Notes under the pieces: generated by a model
Seen by the model: the letters and a program-made list of their open reading frames with translations, nothing else
What the model was told of the DNA's origin: nothing
Database searches by the model: none
Translations under genes and position numbers: made by a program
Assembly (NCBI GenBank): GCA_030673645.1
Contig: DAOVIO010000177.1
Span: 1-7,921, forward strand
Source of the DNA: JAGLSB01 sp023135955
GTDB taxonomy: Bacteria > Bacteroidota > Bacteroidia > Bacteroidales > GCA-2748055
Reading direction: 5' to 3'
DNA: 7,921 nt
In this document: positions 1-5,692 of the stretch, piece by piece
How positions within the stretch are numbered: the first letter of the stretch is position 1
How the letters are laid out: each line of letters opens with the position of its first letter

Positions 1-110
1 ATACTAAACGTGCAACCTAGATTCATCGAAAAAACCCCAGGGTTCACCGAATTAATTTTAATTTTGATTAAAGTCGACTTTCCTTTGATGTAAATTTTAA
101 ACTCAAAGTC

Positions 111-842
111 ATGAAAAACAAATTAATCATCCTAACAGCAATACTTTCTTTAATTATTAGCAGTTGCATAGTTAGAAGTATACATCCTTTCTATAAAGAC
201 AGTGATGTAGTATTTAAATCAGAATTACTAGGTACATGGTTAGATTCTGATAGTTCAAAATGGGTATTCTCTCAGCGCATCTATCAGGAATCCTTTTTAG
301 GACCTGAAAAGAAAGATAATTCATATGAAGTTGTCTATTACGAAGAAGGAAATGACACATCATATTTTTATGTTCATCTATTTATGTTGAAAGGAGAATA
401 TTATCTGGATTTCTTTCCTGATGAGGATGATAATATTGGTGATAAATTTGCTTCCTTTCATTTTTTTCCAACACATTCAATTGCAAGAATAAAATTAGTA
501 GGCGATGAAAATCTAAGTTTATTCTGGTACGATGAAGGCTGGTTAGGAAATTTGTTTGAAGAGAACAGAGTTAAAATATCACACGAGTATATTAATCCAT
601 CTGGTAATTATGAGCAATATATATTAACTGCAGAAACATCTGAATTACAGAAATTTATAGTGAAGTATGGAGCAGAGATTGATATTTTTGAAAAGATTAA
701 CTTTGATTCTATTAGAAATATTGAAAATAAATTTGATATTCAAAATACTATCATAGATGAAATGGAAGCCTATTGCAATTCTGAGGAGGATAATACAGAT
801 GTAATTTATTTAAGTATGATAAAAATTGAAGATGTTGAATAA
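111..842 (+). CDS. Hypothetical lipoprotein, first gene of a two-component operon
   Basis: A 243-residue protein with a clear lipoprotein signal peptide: Lys at 2 and 4, a hydrophobic stretch at about 5-16 and a lipobox ISSC with the lipidated Cys at residue 19. The mature protein is therefore expected to be anchored in the cell envelope. Just after it comes a SIHPFY segment (about 24-29), then a LLGTW motif (about 40-44). This start resembles other uncharacterised Bacteroidota lipoproteins from memory; I know no assigned function. The rest is acidic and rich in aromatic residues, suggesting a soluble beta-rich domain, with no catalytic motif I recognise. The ATG at 111 is the natural start because it places the signal peptide at the N-terminus. 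Its end overlaps the downstream kinase gene by 11 bases, so the two are probably co-transcribed and translationally coupled. Plausible roles, by inference only, are a sensory accessory protein or a regulated envelope component. Confidence 0.85.
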   Translation: MKNKLIILTAILSLIISSCIVRSIHPFYKDSDVVFKSELLGTWLDSDSSKWVFSQRIYQESFLGPEKKDNSYEVVYYEEGNDTSYFYVHLFMLKGEYYLDFFPDEDDNIGDKFASFHFFPTHSIARIKLVGDENLSLFWYDEGWLGNLFEENRVKISHEYINPSGNYEQYILTAETSELQKFIVKYGAEIDIFEKINFDSIRNIENKFDIQNTIIDEMEAYCNSEEDNTDVIYLSMIKIEDVE

Positions 843-1884
843 GTTAAAACAAGCATTTATATATATAGCCGGAATAAGAATAATTCAACATTTCTTATTC
901 TGGCTTGTGAGCTTCAGGATATTGCTGGGCATATTTGGTAATTCCAAAGATTTTTTAATTATAGATTATATTTATACAAGTGTTTTTATTTTTAGTATAT
1001 CGATACCGGTTTATATAAATCTGAAATTACTAATTCCAAAATTATTATCAATAAAGAAATATATTCTTTTTATTATTTCATTTTCATTTTTACTAGCTCT
1101 TTCAGTTTTTATTAATCATATTATATTCAGCAAGTTAATTGACTATGTATTTCCTGAATATTATTTTATTTCTTATTATGAACTTATTGATATTGCTAAG
1201 TTTATGATAGTTTTTATGGCTTTGACAAGCTTGCTGAAACTATCTAAATCGTGGTTTTTAGTTGCAGAAACAAAAGAGAAGCTTTCTCAGCTTGAAACTG
1301 AGAAATACAGGACTGAGCTAATGGCATTAAGATCACAGATTAACCCTCATTTTATGTTTAATAGTCTGAATAATATTTACTCCTTAACCCTTAGTAAATC
1401 GGAGAAAGCTCCAGATGCAGTAATTAAGCTGGGGAATATTATGCGCTATGTAATTTATGACGGAAGTTCAGAAAGTGTTGCTTTGAAGGATGAGATAAAG
1501 ATACTGGAAGAGTATATAGATCTGCAGAATTTAAGAGCAAAAATTTCTAAAATCTCTTTTTCTTTTAAAGTTCAGAATGATGAAGCTAAAATATCCCCAT
1601 TAATATTTCTCCCAATTGTTGAAAATGGTTACAAGCATGGAATTAAAGGTGATGTTGAGAATTCTTATCTTAATATAATTTTGAATGAAGCTGATAAAGT
1701 ATTAACTTTTAAGACTGAAAATAATAAGGGTATTGCTGAAAAAATAGAGAAAGATCAGAATAATGGAATAGGTATTGAAAATGTTAAAAGAAGGCTAGAG
1801 TTAATTTATCCTGGAAATCACGAATTTCATATATTTGATGAAGCAGATCGTTTTGTAGTTGAAATAAAAATTCGATATGAATGA
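832..1884 (+). CDS. LytS-like membrane sensor histidine kinase (His_kinase family)
   Basis: A 350-residue inner-membrane sensor kinase. The N-terminal third has about four hydrophobic helices (roughly 15-35, 42-64, 77-100 and 117-137), followed by a probable coiled coil (about 144-166). The His_kinase domain begins with LRSQINPHFMFNSLNNIYSL, whose His173 is the phospho-acceptor. An N box (PIVENGYKHG, Asn265) and a glycine box (GIGIENVKRRL, from Gly312) form the ATP-binding HATPase fold. There is no large extracytoplasmic domain, so sensing must be through the membrane helices or a partner. I chose the ATG at 832; a TTG at 826 would only add two residues. It overlaps the lipoprotein gene by 11 bases and the response regulator gene by 8 bases, which indicates one operon and makes the regulator the expected phosphate acceptor. 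The signal is not identifiable from sequence. Confidence 0.95.
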   Translation: MLNKLKQAFIYIAGIRIIQHFLFWLVSFRILLGIFGNSKDFLIIDYIYTSVFIFSISIPVYINLKLLIPKLLSIKKYILFIISFSFLLALSVFINHIIFSKLIDYVFPEYYFISYYELIDIAKFMIVFMALTSLLKLSKSWFLVAETKEKLSQLETEKYRTELMALRSQINPHFMFNSLNNIYSLTLSKSEKAPDAVIKLGNIMRYVIYDGSSESVALKDEIKILEEYIDLQNLRAKISKISFSFKVQNDEAKISPLIFLPIVENGYKHGIKGDVENSYLNIILNEADKVLTFKTENNKGIAEKIEKDQNNGIGIENVKRRLELIYPGNHEFHIFDEADRFVVEIKIRYE

Positions 1885-2593
1885 TCTAATAAATTGTATA
1901 ATTGTCGATGACGAACCACTTTCGCTGCAGATATTGGAAAAGTATATCAGTGAAACACCTTTCCTGAATCTTCAATGCAGTTGTAATGATGCTTTTGAAG
2001 CGCTTGATGCATTAAAGAATTTCAAAGTAGACCTAATCTTTCTTGATATCAACATGCCTAAACTTTCAGGTTTACAAATGCTTAAAACACTTAATAATCC
2101 TCCTAAAGTAATATTCACTACAGCATATCCTGAATTTGCAGTGGAAGGATTTGAGGTTGATGCTATTGATTATCTGCTAAAGCCTTTTAGTTTTGAGAGA
2201 TTTATGAAAGCGGTTTATAAATGTAGACAGGAAGTTGATAATGGAAGAAATAAAGAAAGTGAGCAAGAGGGAGATGAAGTAATTTGGCTGAAATCTGACA
2301 AAAAGCTTCATAGGGTATTGATTGAAGATATTCTATATATTGAAGCTGTTGGAGATTATTTGAAATTAACGTGCGAGAGCAAAAATCTAATTGTTCACGA
2401 AACGCTCCAGAATATGGAAGAAATTTTGTCTGAATACAATTTCTGCCGGATTCATAGATCATACATAATCCCGATAAATAAACTCGAATTTATTGAAGCA
2501 AATAGAGTAGGGATATCAGGAGCTGATTTTCCAATTGGGCAAACTTACAAAGAAGGGTTTCTGGAGAAGCTTAAAAGACGGAAGAAAATATAA
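1877..2593 (+). CDS. LytTR-family response regulator (LytR/AlgR type)
   Basis: A 238-residue cytoplasmic transcription factor with a receiver domain and a LytTR DNA-binding domain. The receiver (about 5-120) shows the acidic pocket IIVDDEP (Asp11, Asp12), the phospho-acceptor Asp57 in LIFLDINMP, the Thr81/Thr82 switch residues and the invariant Lys102 in YLLKPF. A short charged linker (about 120-134) precedes the LytTR domain (about 135-236), recognisable by ILYIEAVGDYLKL and the signature FCRIHRSYIIPI. LytTR domains typically bind pairs of short direct repeats in promoters. The gene overlaps the kinase stop by 8 bases, so it is the cognate partner. Its targets cannot be read here; the operon itself is an obvious candidate because such systems are often autoregulated. 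The C-terminus ends in a basic KLKRRKKI tail. Confidence 0.96.
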   Translation: MNDLINCIIVDDEPLSLQILEKYISETPFLNLQCSCNDAFEALDALKNFKVDLIFLDINMPKLSGLQMLKTLNNPPKVIFTTAYPEFAVEGFEVDAIDYLLKPFSFERFMKAVYKCRQEVDNGRNKESEQEGDEVIWLKSDKKLHRVLIEDILYIEAVGDYLKLTCESKNLIVHETLQNMEEILSEYNFCRIHRSYIIPINKLEFIEANRVGISGADFPIGQTYKEGFLEKLKRRKKI

Positions 2594-2620
2594 ATTACGA
2601 AATTTTACTTTCAGTATTGA

Positions 2621-2704
2621 TACGCAAAGATACGCAGAGTATTCGCAAAGTTGCGCTAAAGATTCATTTGCGAACCTTTGCGGATCTCAGCGGTTCTTTG
2701 CGTA
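2621..2704. repeat. Dyad-symmetric array of eight ~10-bp CGCAAAG/CTTTGCG units
   Basis: Four CGCAAAG-like units on the left have CGC starting at 2623, 2633, 2644 and 2654. Four complementary TTTGCG-like units on the right have GCG ending at 2672, 2682, 2692 and 2702. Spacing is 10-11 bp throughout and the two halves mirror about position 2663. The outermost arms, TACGCAAAGA (2621-2630) and TCTTTGCGTA (2695-2704), are perfectly complementary; the inner ones are imperfect. The array fills the gap between the convergent regulator and tilS genes, so a transcript from either side could fold into a long imperfect hairpin and may act as a bidirectional terminator. There is no clean U-tract. Similar CGCAAAG-rich arrays are, to my recollection, dispersed in other genomes, but I cannot confirm this here. 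Confidence 0.8.
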
Positions 2705-2736
2705 ATTTCTTATACTTCTATTTATGTAAATACCTT

Positions 2737-4062
2737 CTACTCAAAGTAATTAATCCTCAGAACCATTTCAGTTTCAGAGCTAACTTTATATCTGTCGTCT
2801 ATCCTATGACCAATAATCCAAACAATTTGCTTTCCACTGGCGAGAATCCAAAGTTTTTCTTTTTCAGGAATGGATAATTTAATATTTATAAAGAAGTCAC
2901 TAAGCTTCTTCATTCCTGTCATCCCAAAAGGTCTAAAATAGTCGCCTTTTTCCCATTTGCGAATAATCAGAGGAAAGTTTATCTTATCGTAATCAAGTTG
3001 TGCTACATTGCTTTCTGGAATGATCTGAAATTCGGATGATGGGTATGATTCAAGCGTGAGTTTAATAGGTGCATTTACTTCATACTGATCTTCATCAATA
3101 TAAAATCTCTGAATTTCCTGTTCTAATATTTTCTCAATGATAAGTTGGGCCCTGTCTTTAACGAGTCTGTAATCCTGACTATAAAACAATTTGCCACTAT
3201 CTTTGTTTTCCAGAGAAATTAGAATATCATCAACTACAGAAGACGTAAAGTTAAATTCATGAAGAATTTCATATAAGATAGCTTTCTTATGATCTTCCTT
3301 ACACAATTCTTCAACAGAAATGTAAAATGTATGATCCTCCTCGCTCATTAAATATTTCTTCTTCAGGTCCAACTCATGACAATAAATATCATTTACTTCC
3401 TGAAGCTTATTCATGTTCTCAGACATAGTAGTTGCGAATCCAGGATTTATTTCTTTGAAAAGAGGAATTATTTCATGTCTTAGCTTATTTCTCAGATATT
3501 TAGTACTTCTATTACTACTATCTTCTCTCCATTTAATGTCATTAAAATTGGCATAATTAAGGATTTCATTTCTTTCGGCCCATAATAATGGCCTCAGCAG
3601 ATCTTTAGAAATGGCTTTTATTCCAGACAAACCTTTTATTCCGGTGCCTCTTGATAAATTGATAAAAAATGTTTCCAGATTATCATCCTTATTATGTGCT
3701 GTTGCTATCAGATCAAACCCAAGTTTATCTTTTAACTCTGCAAACCAGTCATACCTTAACTGTCGTGCAGCCATCTGAATGGAGATTTTATTCTCCTCAG
3801 CAAATTCTATTGTATCAAATTCTTTTGTATGGACTATAATATTATAACTGCTTTCAAGATTCTTTACAAACTCGCAATCTTCATCTGATTCCTTAGCTCT
3901 AAGTTTAAAGTTGCAATGAGCAATTATTAGATGATATTCTAGTTTTGAGAAGAGATCAAGCATGACCATTGAATCAATTCCTCCTGAAACAGCCAGTAAG
4001 ATTTTCTGACCAGGATCTAACTGACATTCCTGATTTAGAAAAGTTTGGAAATTCTCGATCAT
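2737..4062 (-). CDS. tilS: tRNA(Ile)-lysidine synthetase
   Basis: A 441-residue cytosolic enzyme that ligates lysine to C34 of the tRNA-Ile with a CAU anticodon, using ATP, so that it reads AUA codons and accepts isoleucine. The N-terminal PP-loop ATPase is shown by AVSGGIDSMVML (Ser26 to Ser31). Family motifs follow in order: AHCNFKLRAKESDED (about 48-62), AARQLRYDWF (98-107), IATAHNKDDNLE (119-130), RGTGIKGLSGI (138-148) and REDSSNRSTKYLRNKLRHE (179-197). The C-terminal domain carries RPFGMTGMKKLSDFFI (377-392) and IVWIIGHRID (413-422). The length and full motif set match an intact long-form TilS. It is convergent with the response regulator and stands as a single gene, with a repeat-filled gap upstream. 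The gene is normally essential. Confidence 0.97.
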   Translation of the reverse strand: MIENFQTFLNQECQLDPGQKILLAVSGGIDSMVMLDLFSKLEYHLIIAHCNFKLRAKESDEDCEFVKNLESSYNIIVHTKEFDTIEFAEENKISIQMAARQLRYDWFAELKDKLGFDLIATAHNKDDNLETFFINLSRGTGIKGLSGIKAISKDLLRPLLWAERNEILNYANFNDIKWREDSSNRSTKYLRNKLRHEIIPLFKEINPGFATTMSENMNKLQEVNDIYCHELDLKKKYLMSEEDHTFYISVEELCKEDHKKAILYEILHEFNFTSSVVDDILISLENKDSGKLFYSQDYRLVKDRAQLIIEKILEQEIQRFYIDEDQYEVNAPIKLTLESYPSSEFQIIPESNVAQLDYDKINFPLIIRKWEKGDYFRPFGMTGMKKLSDFFINIKLSIPEKEKLWILASGKQIVWIIGHRIDDRYKVSSETEMVLRINYFE

Positions 4063-4077
4063 TATAGAAATTTTGAA

Positions 4078-4085
4078 CTAAGATA
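4078..4085 (-). promoter_or_regulatory. Possible -7 element of the tilS promoter
   Basis: On the minus strand the sequence TATCTTAG matches the Bacteroidota -7 consensus TAnnTTTG at seven of eight positions and lies 15 bases upstream of the tilS start codon. A run of nine T (4087-4095) lies immediately upstream; changes in its length would alter promoter spacing. No convincing -33 TTTG is visible at the usual distance, and the implied leader would be very short, so this is tentative. Confidence 0.3.
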
Positions 4086-4104
4086 CAAAAAAAAAGAGGC
4101 TCAT

Positions 4105-4257
4105 GTTTGCTCCTTTCAGTCGCTGTTTGAGGTTTGCTCCTTTCAGTCGCTGTTTGAGGTTTCATGTTTGCTCCTTTCAGTCGCTGTTTGAGGTTTCATG
4201 TTTGCTCCTTTCAGTCGCTGTTTGAGGTTTCATGTTTGCTCCTTTCAGTCGCTGTTT
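4105..4257. repeat. Five-copy tandem minisatellite (27-bp core, 34-bp period)
   Basis: A 27-bp core beginning GTTTGCTCC and containing TTTCAGTCGCTG starts at 4105, 4132, 4166, 4200 and 4234. Copies 1 and 2 are directly adjacent (period 27). The others are separated by an identical 7-bp linker GTTTCAT (4159-4165, 4193-4199, 4227-4233), giving a 34-bp period. The cores are identical over the readable part; copy 5 loses its last three bases and runs into a hairpin. Such perfect identity implies recent expansion. The array lies between the peroxiredoxin stop and the tilS start, with no unique spacers, so it is not a CRISPR. On the minus strand each core ends in AAAGGAGCAAAC, followed by ATG in four of five copies. 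Confidence 0.93.
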
Positions 4258-4299
4258 CGGGTTGAGGTCAACCCAACCTGAAACTTGAAACATTAAACC
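4254..4299. repeat. Hairpin plus GTTTC heptad tract ending the minisatellite
   Basis: GGGTTGAGGTCAACCC (4259-4274) is a perfect inverted repeat, with six or seven paired bases, flanked by GTTTC (4254-4258) and GAAAC (4280-4284), which could extend the pairing across an asymmetric bulge. On the minus strand 4278-4298 reads as three successive heptads: GTTTAAT, GTTTCAA and GTTTCAG. These resemble the GTTTCAT linker of the neighbouring array. It lies just after the peroxiredoxin stop codon and could affect its 3' end, but there is no U-tract typical of an intrinsic terminator. Confidence 0.6.
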
Positions 4300-4310
4300 A
4301 ACTACGAAAA

Positions 4311-4952
4311 TTATTTATCTGATAAAAAAGCTGCTATCCCTTCATGAGTCTCTTTAATAGCCTTATCACCACTGTGCCAGTCTGCAGGACAAACTTCACC
4401 GTTCTTTTCAAAAAACTGAAGGGCGTCAACCATTCTTAAGGTTTCCTGAATACTTCTTCCCAAAGGCATATCATTAACTACCTGGTGACGAACAATACCT
4501 TCCTTGTCTATCAGAAACAAACCTCTGTATGCTTCTGGAATTCCTTTATACATTACTTCGTCATTCTCATCATCTTCATCAAAATAATATTCCCCTGCAA
4601 GCACACCATAGTTTTCAGAAATGGTTAATGCCGGATCGGCTACTAAAGGATATTTTACTCCTTTTATTCCACCATCATTCAATTCTGTCTGCAGCCATTT
4701 CCAATGAGAGTGCTTTGAGTCGACAGAGCAGCCTACAACTGCAACATTCCTTTTCTCAAATTCTTCCATAGAATTCTGAAAAGCTATAATCTCTGTTGGG
4801 CAAACAAATGTAAAATCGGCTGGATAAAAGAAAAATATAACATACTTTTTTTCTATGTATTGTTTCAGAGAGAAATTCTCTATTACTTCACCACCGTTAA
4901 TAACTGCTGATGCTGAAAATACAGGAGCTTTTTTACCTACTAATACTGACAT
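4311..4952 (-). CDS. Typical 2-Cys peroxiredoxin (AhpC/TSA family)
   Basis: A 213-residue cytosolic thiol peroxidase that reduces hydrogen peroxide and organic peroxides and is recycled by thioredoxin or an AhpF-like reductase. The AhpC-TSA domain carries the peroxidatic site FYPADFTFVCPTE (Thr48, Cys51), the HSHWKW segment (81-86), the conserved Arg143 in AYRGLFLID, and VVNDMPLGRSIQETLRMVDALQ as two adjacent blocks (158-179). The resolving Cys188 lies in GEVCPADW. Between YGVLAG and the conserved Arg there is an acidic insertion (about 121-138, DEDDENDE), longer than in E. coli AhpC; I recall related insertions in other Bacteroidota enzymes. The ATG at 4952 gives the usual N-terminus. No reductase gene is adjacent. 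The gene appears to be monocistronic, with its own promoter region and a palindrome upstream. Confidence 0.95.
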   Translation of the reverse strand: MSVLVGKKAPVFSASAVINGGEVIENFSLKQYIEKKYVIFFFYPADFTFVCPTEIIAFQNSMEEFEKRNVAVVGCSVDSKHSHWKWLQTELNDGGIKGVKYPLVADPALTISENYGVLAGEYYFDEDDENDEVMYKGIPEAYRGLFLIDKEGIVRHQVVNDMPLGRSIQETLRMVDALQFFEKNGEVCPADWHSGDKAIKETHEGIAAFLSDK

Positions 4953-4996
4953 AATAAATTAAGTTTAGATTTTTGAATTAATTATTTATATATGAA

Positions 4997-5030
4997 CAAA
5001 TATTTTCTATTCAGGTTCAATTATTTCAAA
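4997..5030 (-). promoter_or_regulatory. Candidate Bacteroidota-type promoter of the peroxiredoxin gene
   Basis: On the minus strand a TTTG (5027-5030) is followed after 22 bases by AATATTTG (4997-5004), a seven-of-eight match to the TAnnTTTG -7 consensus. The spacing fits the range known for Bacteroidota promoters. Transcription would begin roughly 35-40 bases upstream of the ATG. In an AT-rich gap such matches can arise by chance. Confidence 0.45.
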
Positions 5031-5034
5031 TAAT
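5020..5034. promoter_or_regulatory. 7-1-7 palindrome, possible operator of the peroxiredoxin gene
   Basis: ATTATTTCAAATAAT is a perfect inverted repeat with 7-bp arms and a single central base, located 68-82 bases upstream of the peroxiredoxin start. It overlaps the candidate -33 element. The 7-1-7 geometry is that of Fur/PerR-family boxes, but the base sequence is not the PerR consensus, and AT-only palindromes are not rare in such DNA. Confidence 0.35.
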
Positions 5035-5064
5035 CGATATGATTTCTAACTCTGTTCACATTTT

Positions 5065-5364
5065 TTAAATAAAAGTAAGATCTGCAGGATCCTGACGAGT
5101 GTCATAAACTCTTAAAATATTTATATGCTTTTTGGAATATCGGTAGAAAATTGTATTATGCTTTGTTACAACGCATTTTCGCACCTTCATTTTTTTATTA
5201 ATCAAAGGGTATTGTTTAGGGTTCCTTATTAGTTGGAAAAGGTTATAATCAAGAATATCAATAAATTTTAATGCTCCATCATTTCCCCATTTATCATTTA
5301 GGTAATTTAAAATAATTTCGAAATCTTTTTCTGCCAAGGGAGACCATATAATGCTATTAGACAT
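5065..5364 (-). CDS. RelE/ParE-family toxin of a type II toxin-antitoxin pair
   Basis: A 99-residue basic protein with the RelE/ParE fold pattern. It starts IIWSPLAEKDFEIILNYL (5-22), the typical first strand and long helix; KWG and ALKFIDIL follow, then IRNPKQYPL (46-54). The last part, RKCVVTKHNTIFYRY (62-76), and ILRVYDTRQDPADL (83-96) correspond to the central and C-terminal strands, with Arg85 and Arg90 as candidate active residues. Family members either cut mRNA on the ribosome (RelE) or inhibit gyrase (ParE); the sequence alone does not decide, though the RQDP ending is common in the ParE-like annotation group. It starts within the last codons of the upstream antitoxin gene (8-base overlap), as usual for co-translated TA pairs. 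The length is complete, and no disruption is seen. Confidence 0.88.
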   Translation of the reverse strand: MSNSIIWSPLAEKDFEIILNYLNDKWGNDGALKFIDILDYNLFQLIRNPKQYPLINKKMKVRKCVVTKHNTIFYRYSKKHINILRVYDTRQDPADLTFI

Positions 5365-5605
5365 CAGTGTATTTCTTTCTGAACTTAGAAATAACTTGTT
5401 CGTTTGGAATTCCTTTTCCAGACTCTATTTGATCAAGTGCATTTACTATTCCATTCTTTTGATACTCAGAAAGCTCATCCCAGTCATTTAACTCATAATT
5501 ACCATGAATTAAATTTTTTAAGAGACCATAAATTTCGGTAAGTTGCTTTTCATCAAGGGAATCAATTTTGCGAAATATATTTAGTTTTAAATCTGACGTA
5601 CTCAT
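5357..5605 (-). CDS. Antitoxin partner of the RelE/ParE toxin
   Basis: A small acidic protein of 82 residues from the ATG at 5605; the in-frame ATG at 5611 would give 84. It begins MSTSDLKLNIFRKIDSL, a mostly helical segment, and ends with an amphipathic stretch, NGIVNALDQIESGKGIP (51-67) then VISKFRKKY (71-79), which resembles the toxin-binding tail of antitoxins found next to RelE/ParE toxins in Bacteroidota. No ribbon-helix-helix or Phd DNA-binding motif is evident, so autoregulation is uncertain. It precedes and overlaps the toxin gene by 8 bases. An upstream in-frame TTG (5621-5623) was rejected as start because it sits inside the promoter-like TATCTTTG. The role rests on size, position and resemblance; no named family is certain. 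Confidence 0.8.
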   Translation of the reverse strand: MSTSDLKLNIFRKIDSLDEKQLTEIYGLLKNLIHGNYELNDWDELSEYQKNGIVNALDQIESGKGIPNEQVISKFRKKYTDV

Positions 5606-5620
5606 AATCATAGCTTTACT

Positions 5621-5628
5621 CAAAGATA
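5621..5628 (-). promoter_or_regulatory. -7 promoter element of the toxin-antitoxin operon
   Basis: Minus-strand TATCTTTG is a perfect match to the Bacteroidota -7 consensus TAnnTTTG. It lies 16 bases before the ATG at 5605. Transcription would start at about 5614, giving a very short leader. No clear -33 TTTG is seen 17-23 bases further upstream. The match decides against the TTG start at 5623. Confidence 0.5.
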
Positions 5629-5692
5629 CAATAAATTTAATTTCTAGTTTATAAGTGCTATCACTTTTCTCTAAACAAGGCTATTTTCTCAT

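Noticed and set aside
1..93. Open frame on the plus strand from the window edge to TAA at 91-93, possible end of an upstream gene
   Set aside because: Only 30 codons, with no recognisable motif; the minus strand is equally open here, so coding cannot be supported.
62..98. Promoter-like TTTTG (62-66) and TAAATTTT (91-98) before the lipoprotein gene
   Set aside because: The gap of 24 bases is outside the usual range, the -7 box lacks the final G, and the leader would be only a few bases; too weak to call.
2202..2462. Minus-strand open frame inside the response regulator gene
   Set aside because: It lies opposite a well-supported receiver/LytTR coding sequence and has no family resemblance.
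2617..2877. Plus-strand open frame covering the CGCAAAG array and the end of tilS
   Set aside because: Half is repeat DNA and half is antisense to conserved TilS residues; no protein resemblance.
3974..4165. Minus-strand open frame from the minisatellite into tilS, translating the repeats as QTATERSK
   Set aside because: The 34-bp period is not a multiple of three, so the frame is kept only between the two 27-bp spaced copies; the rest overlaps the conserved PP-loop of tilS in another frame.
4105..4257. CRISPR array
   Set aside because: Repeats are contiguous or separated by an identical 7-bp linker; there are no unique spacers and no cas genes.
4529..4771. Plus-strand open frame inside the peroxiredoxin gene
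   Set aside because: It is antisense to conserved catalytic-domain codons and has no recognisable features.
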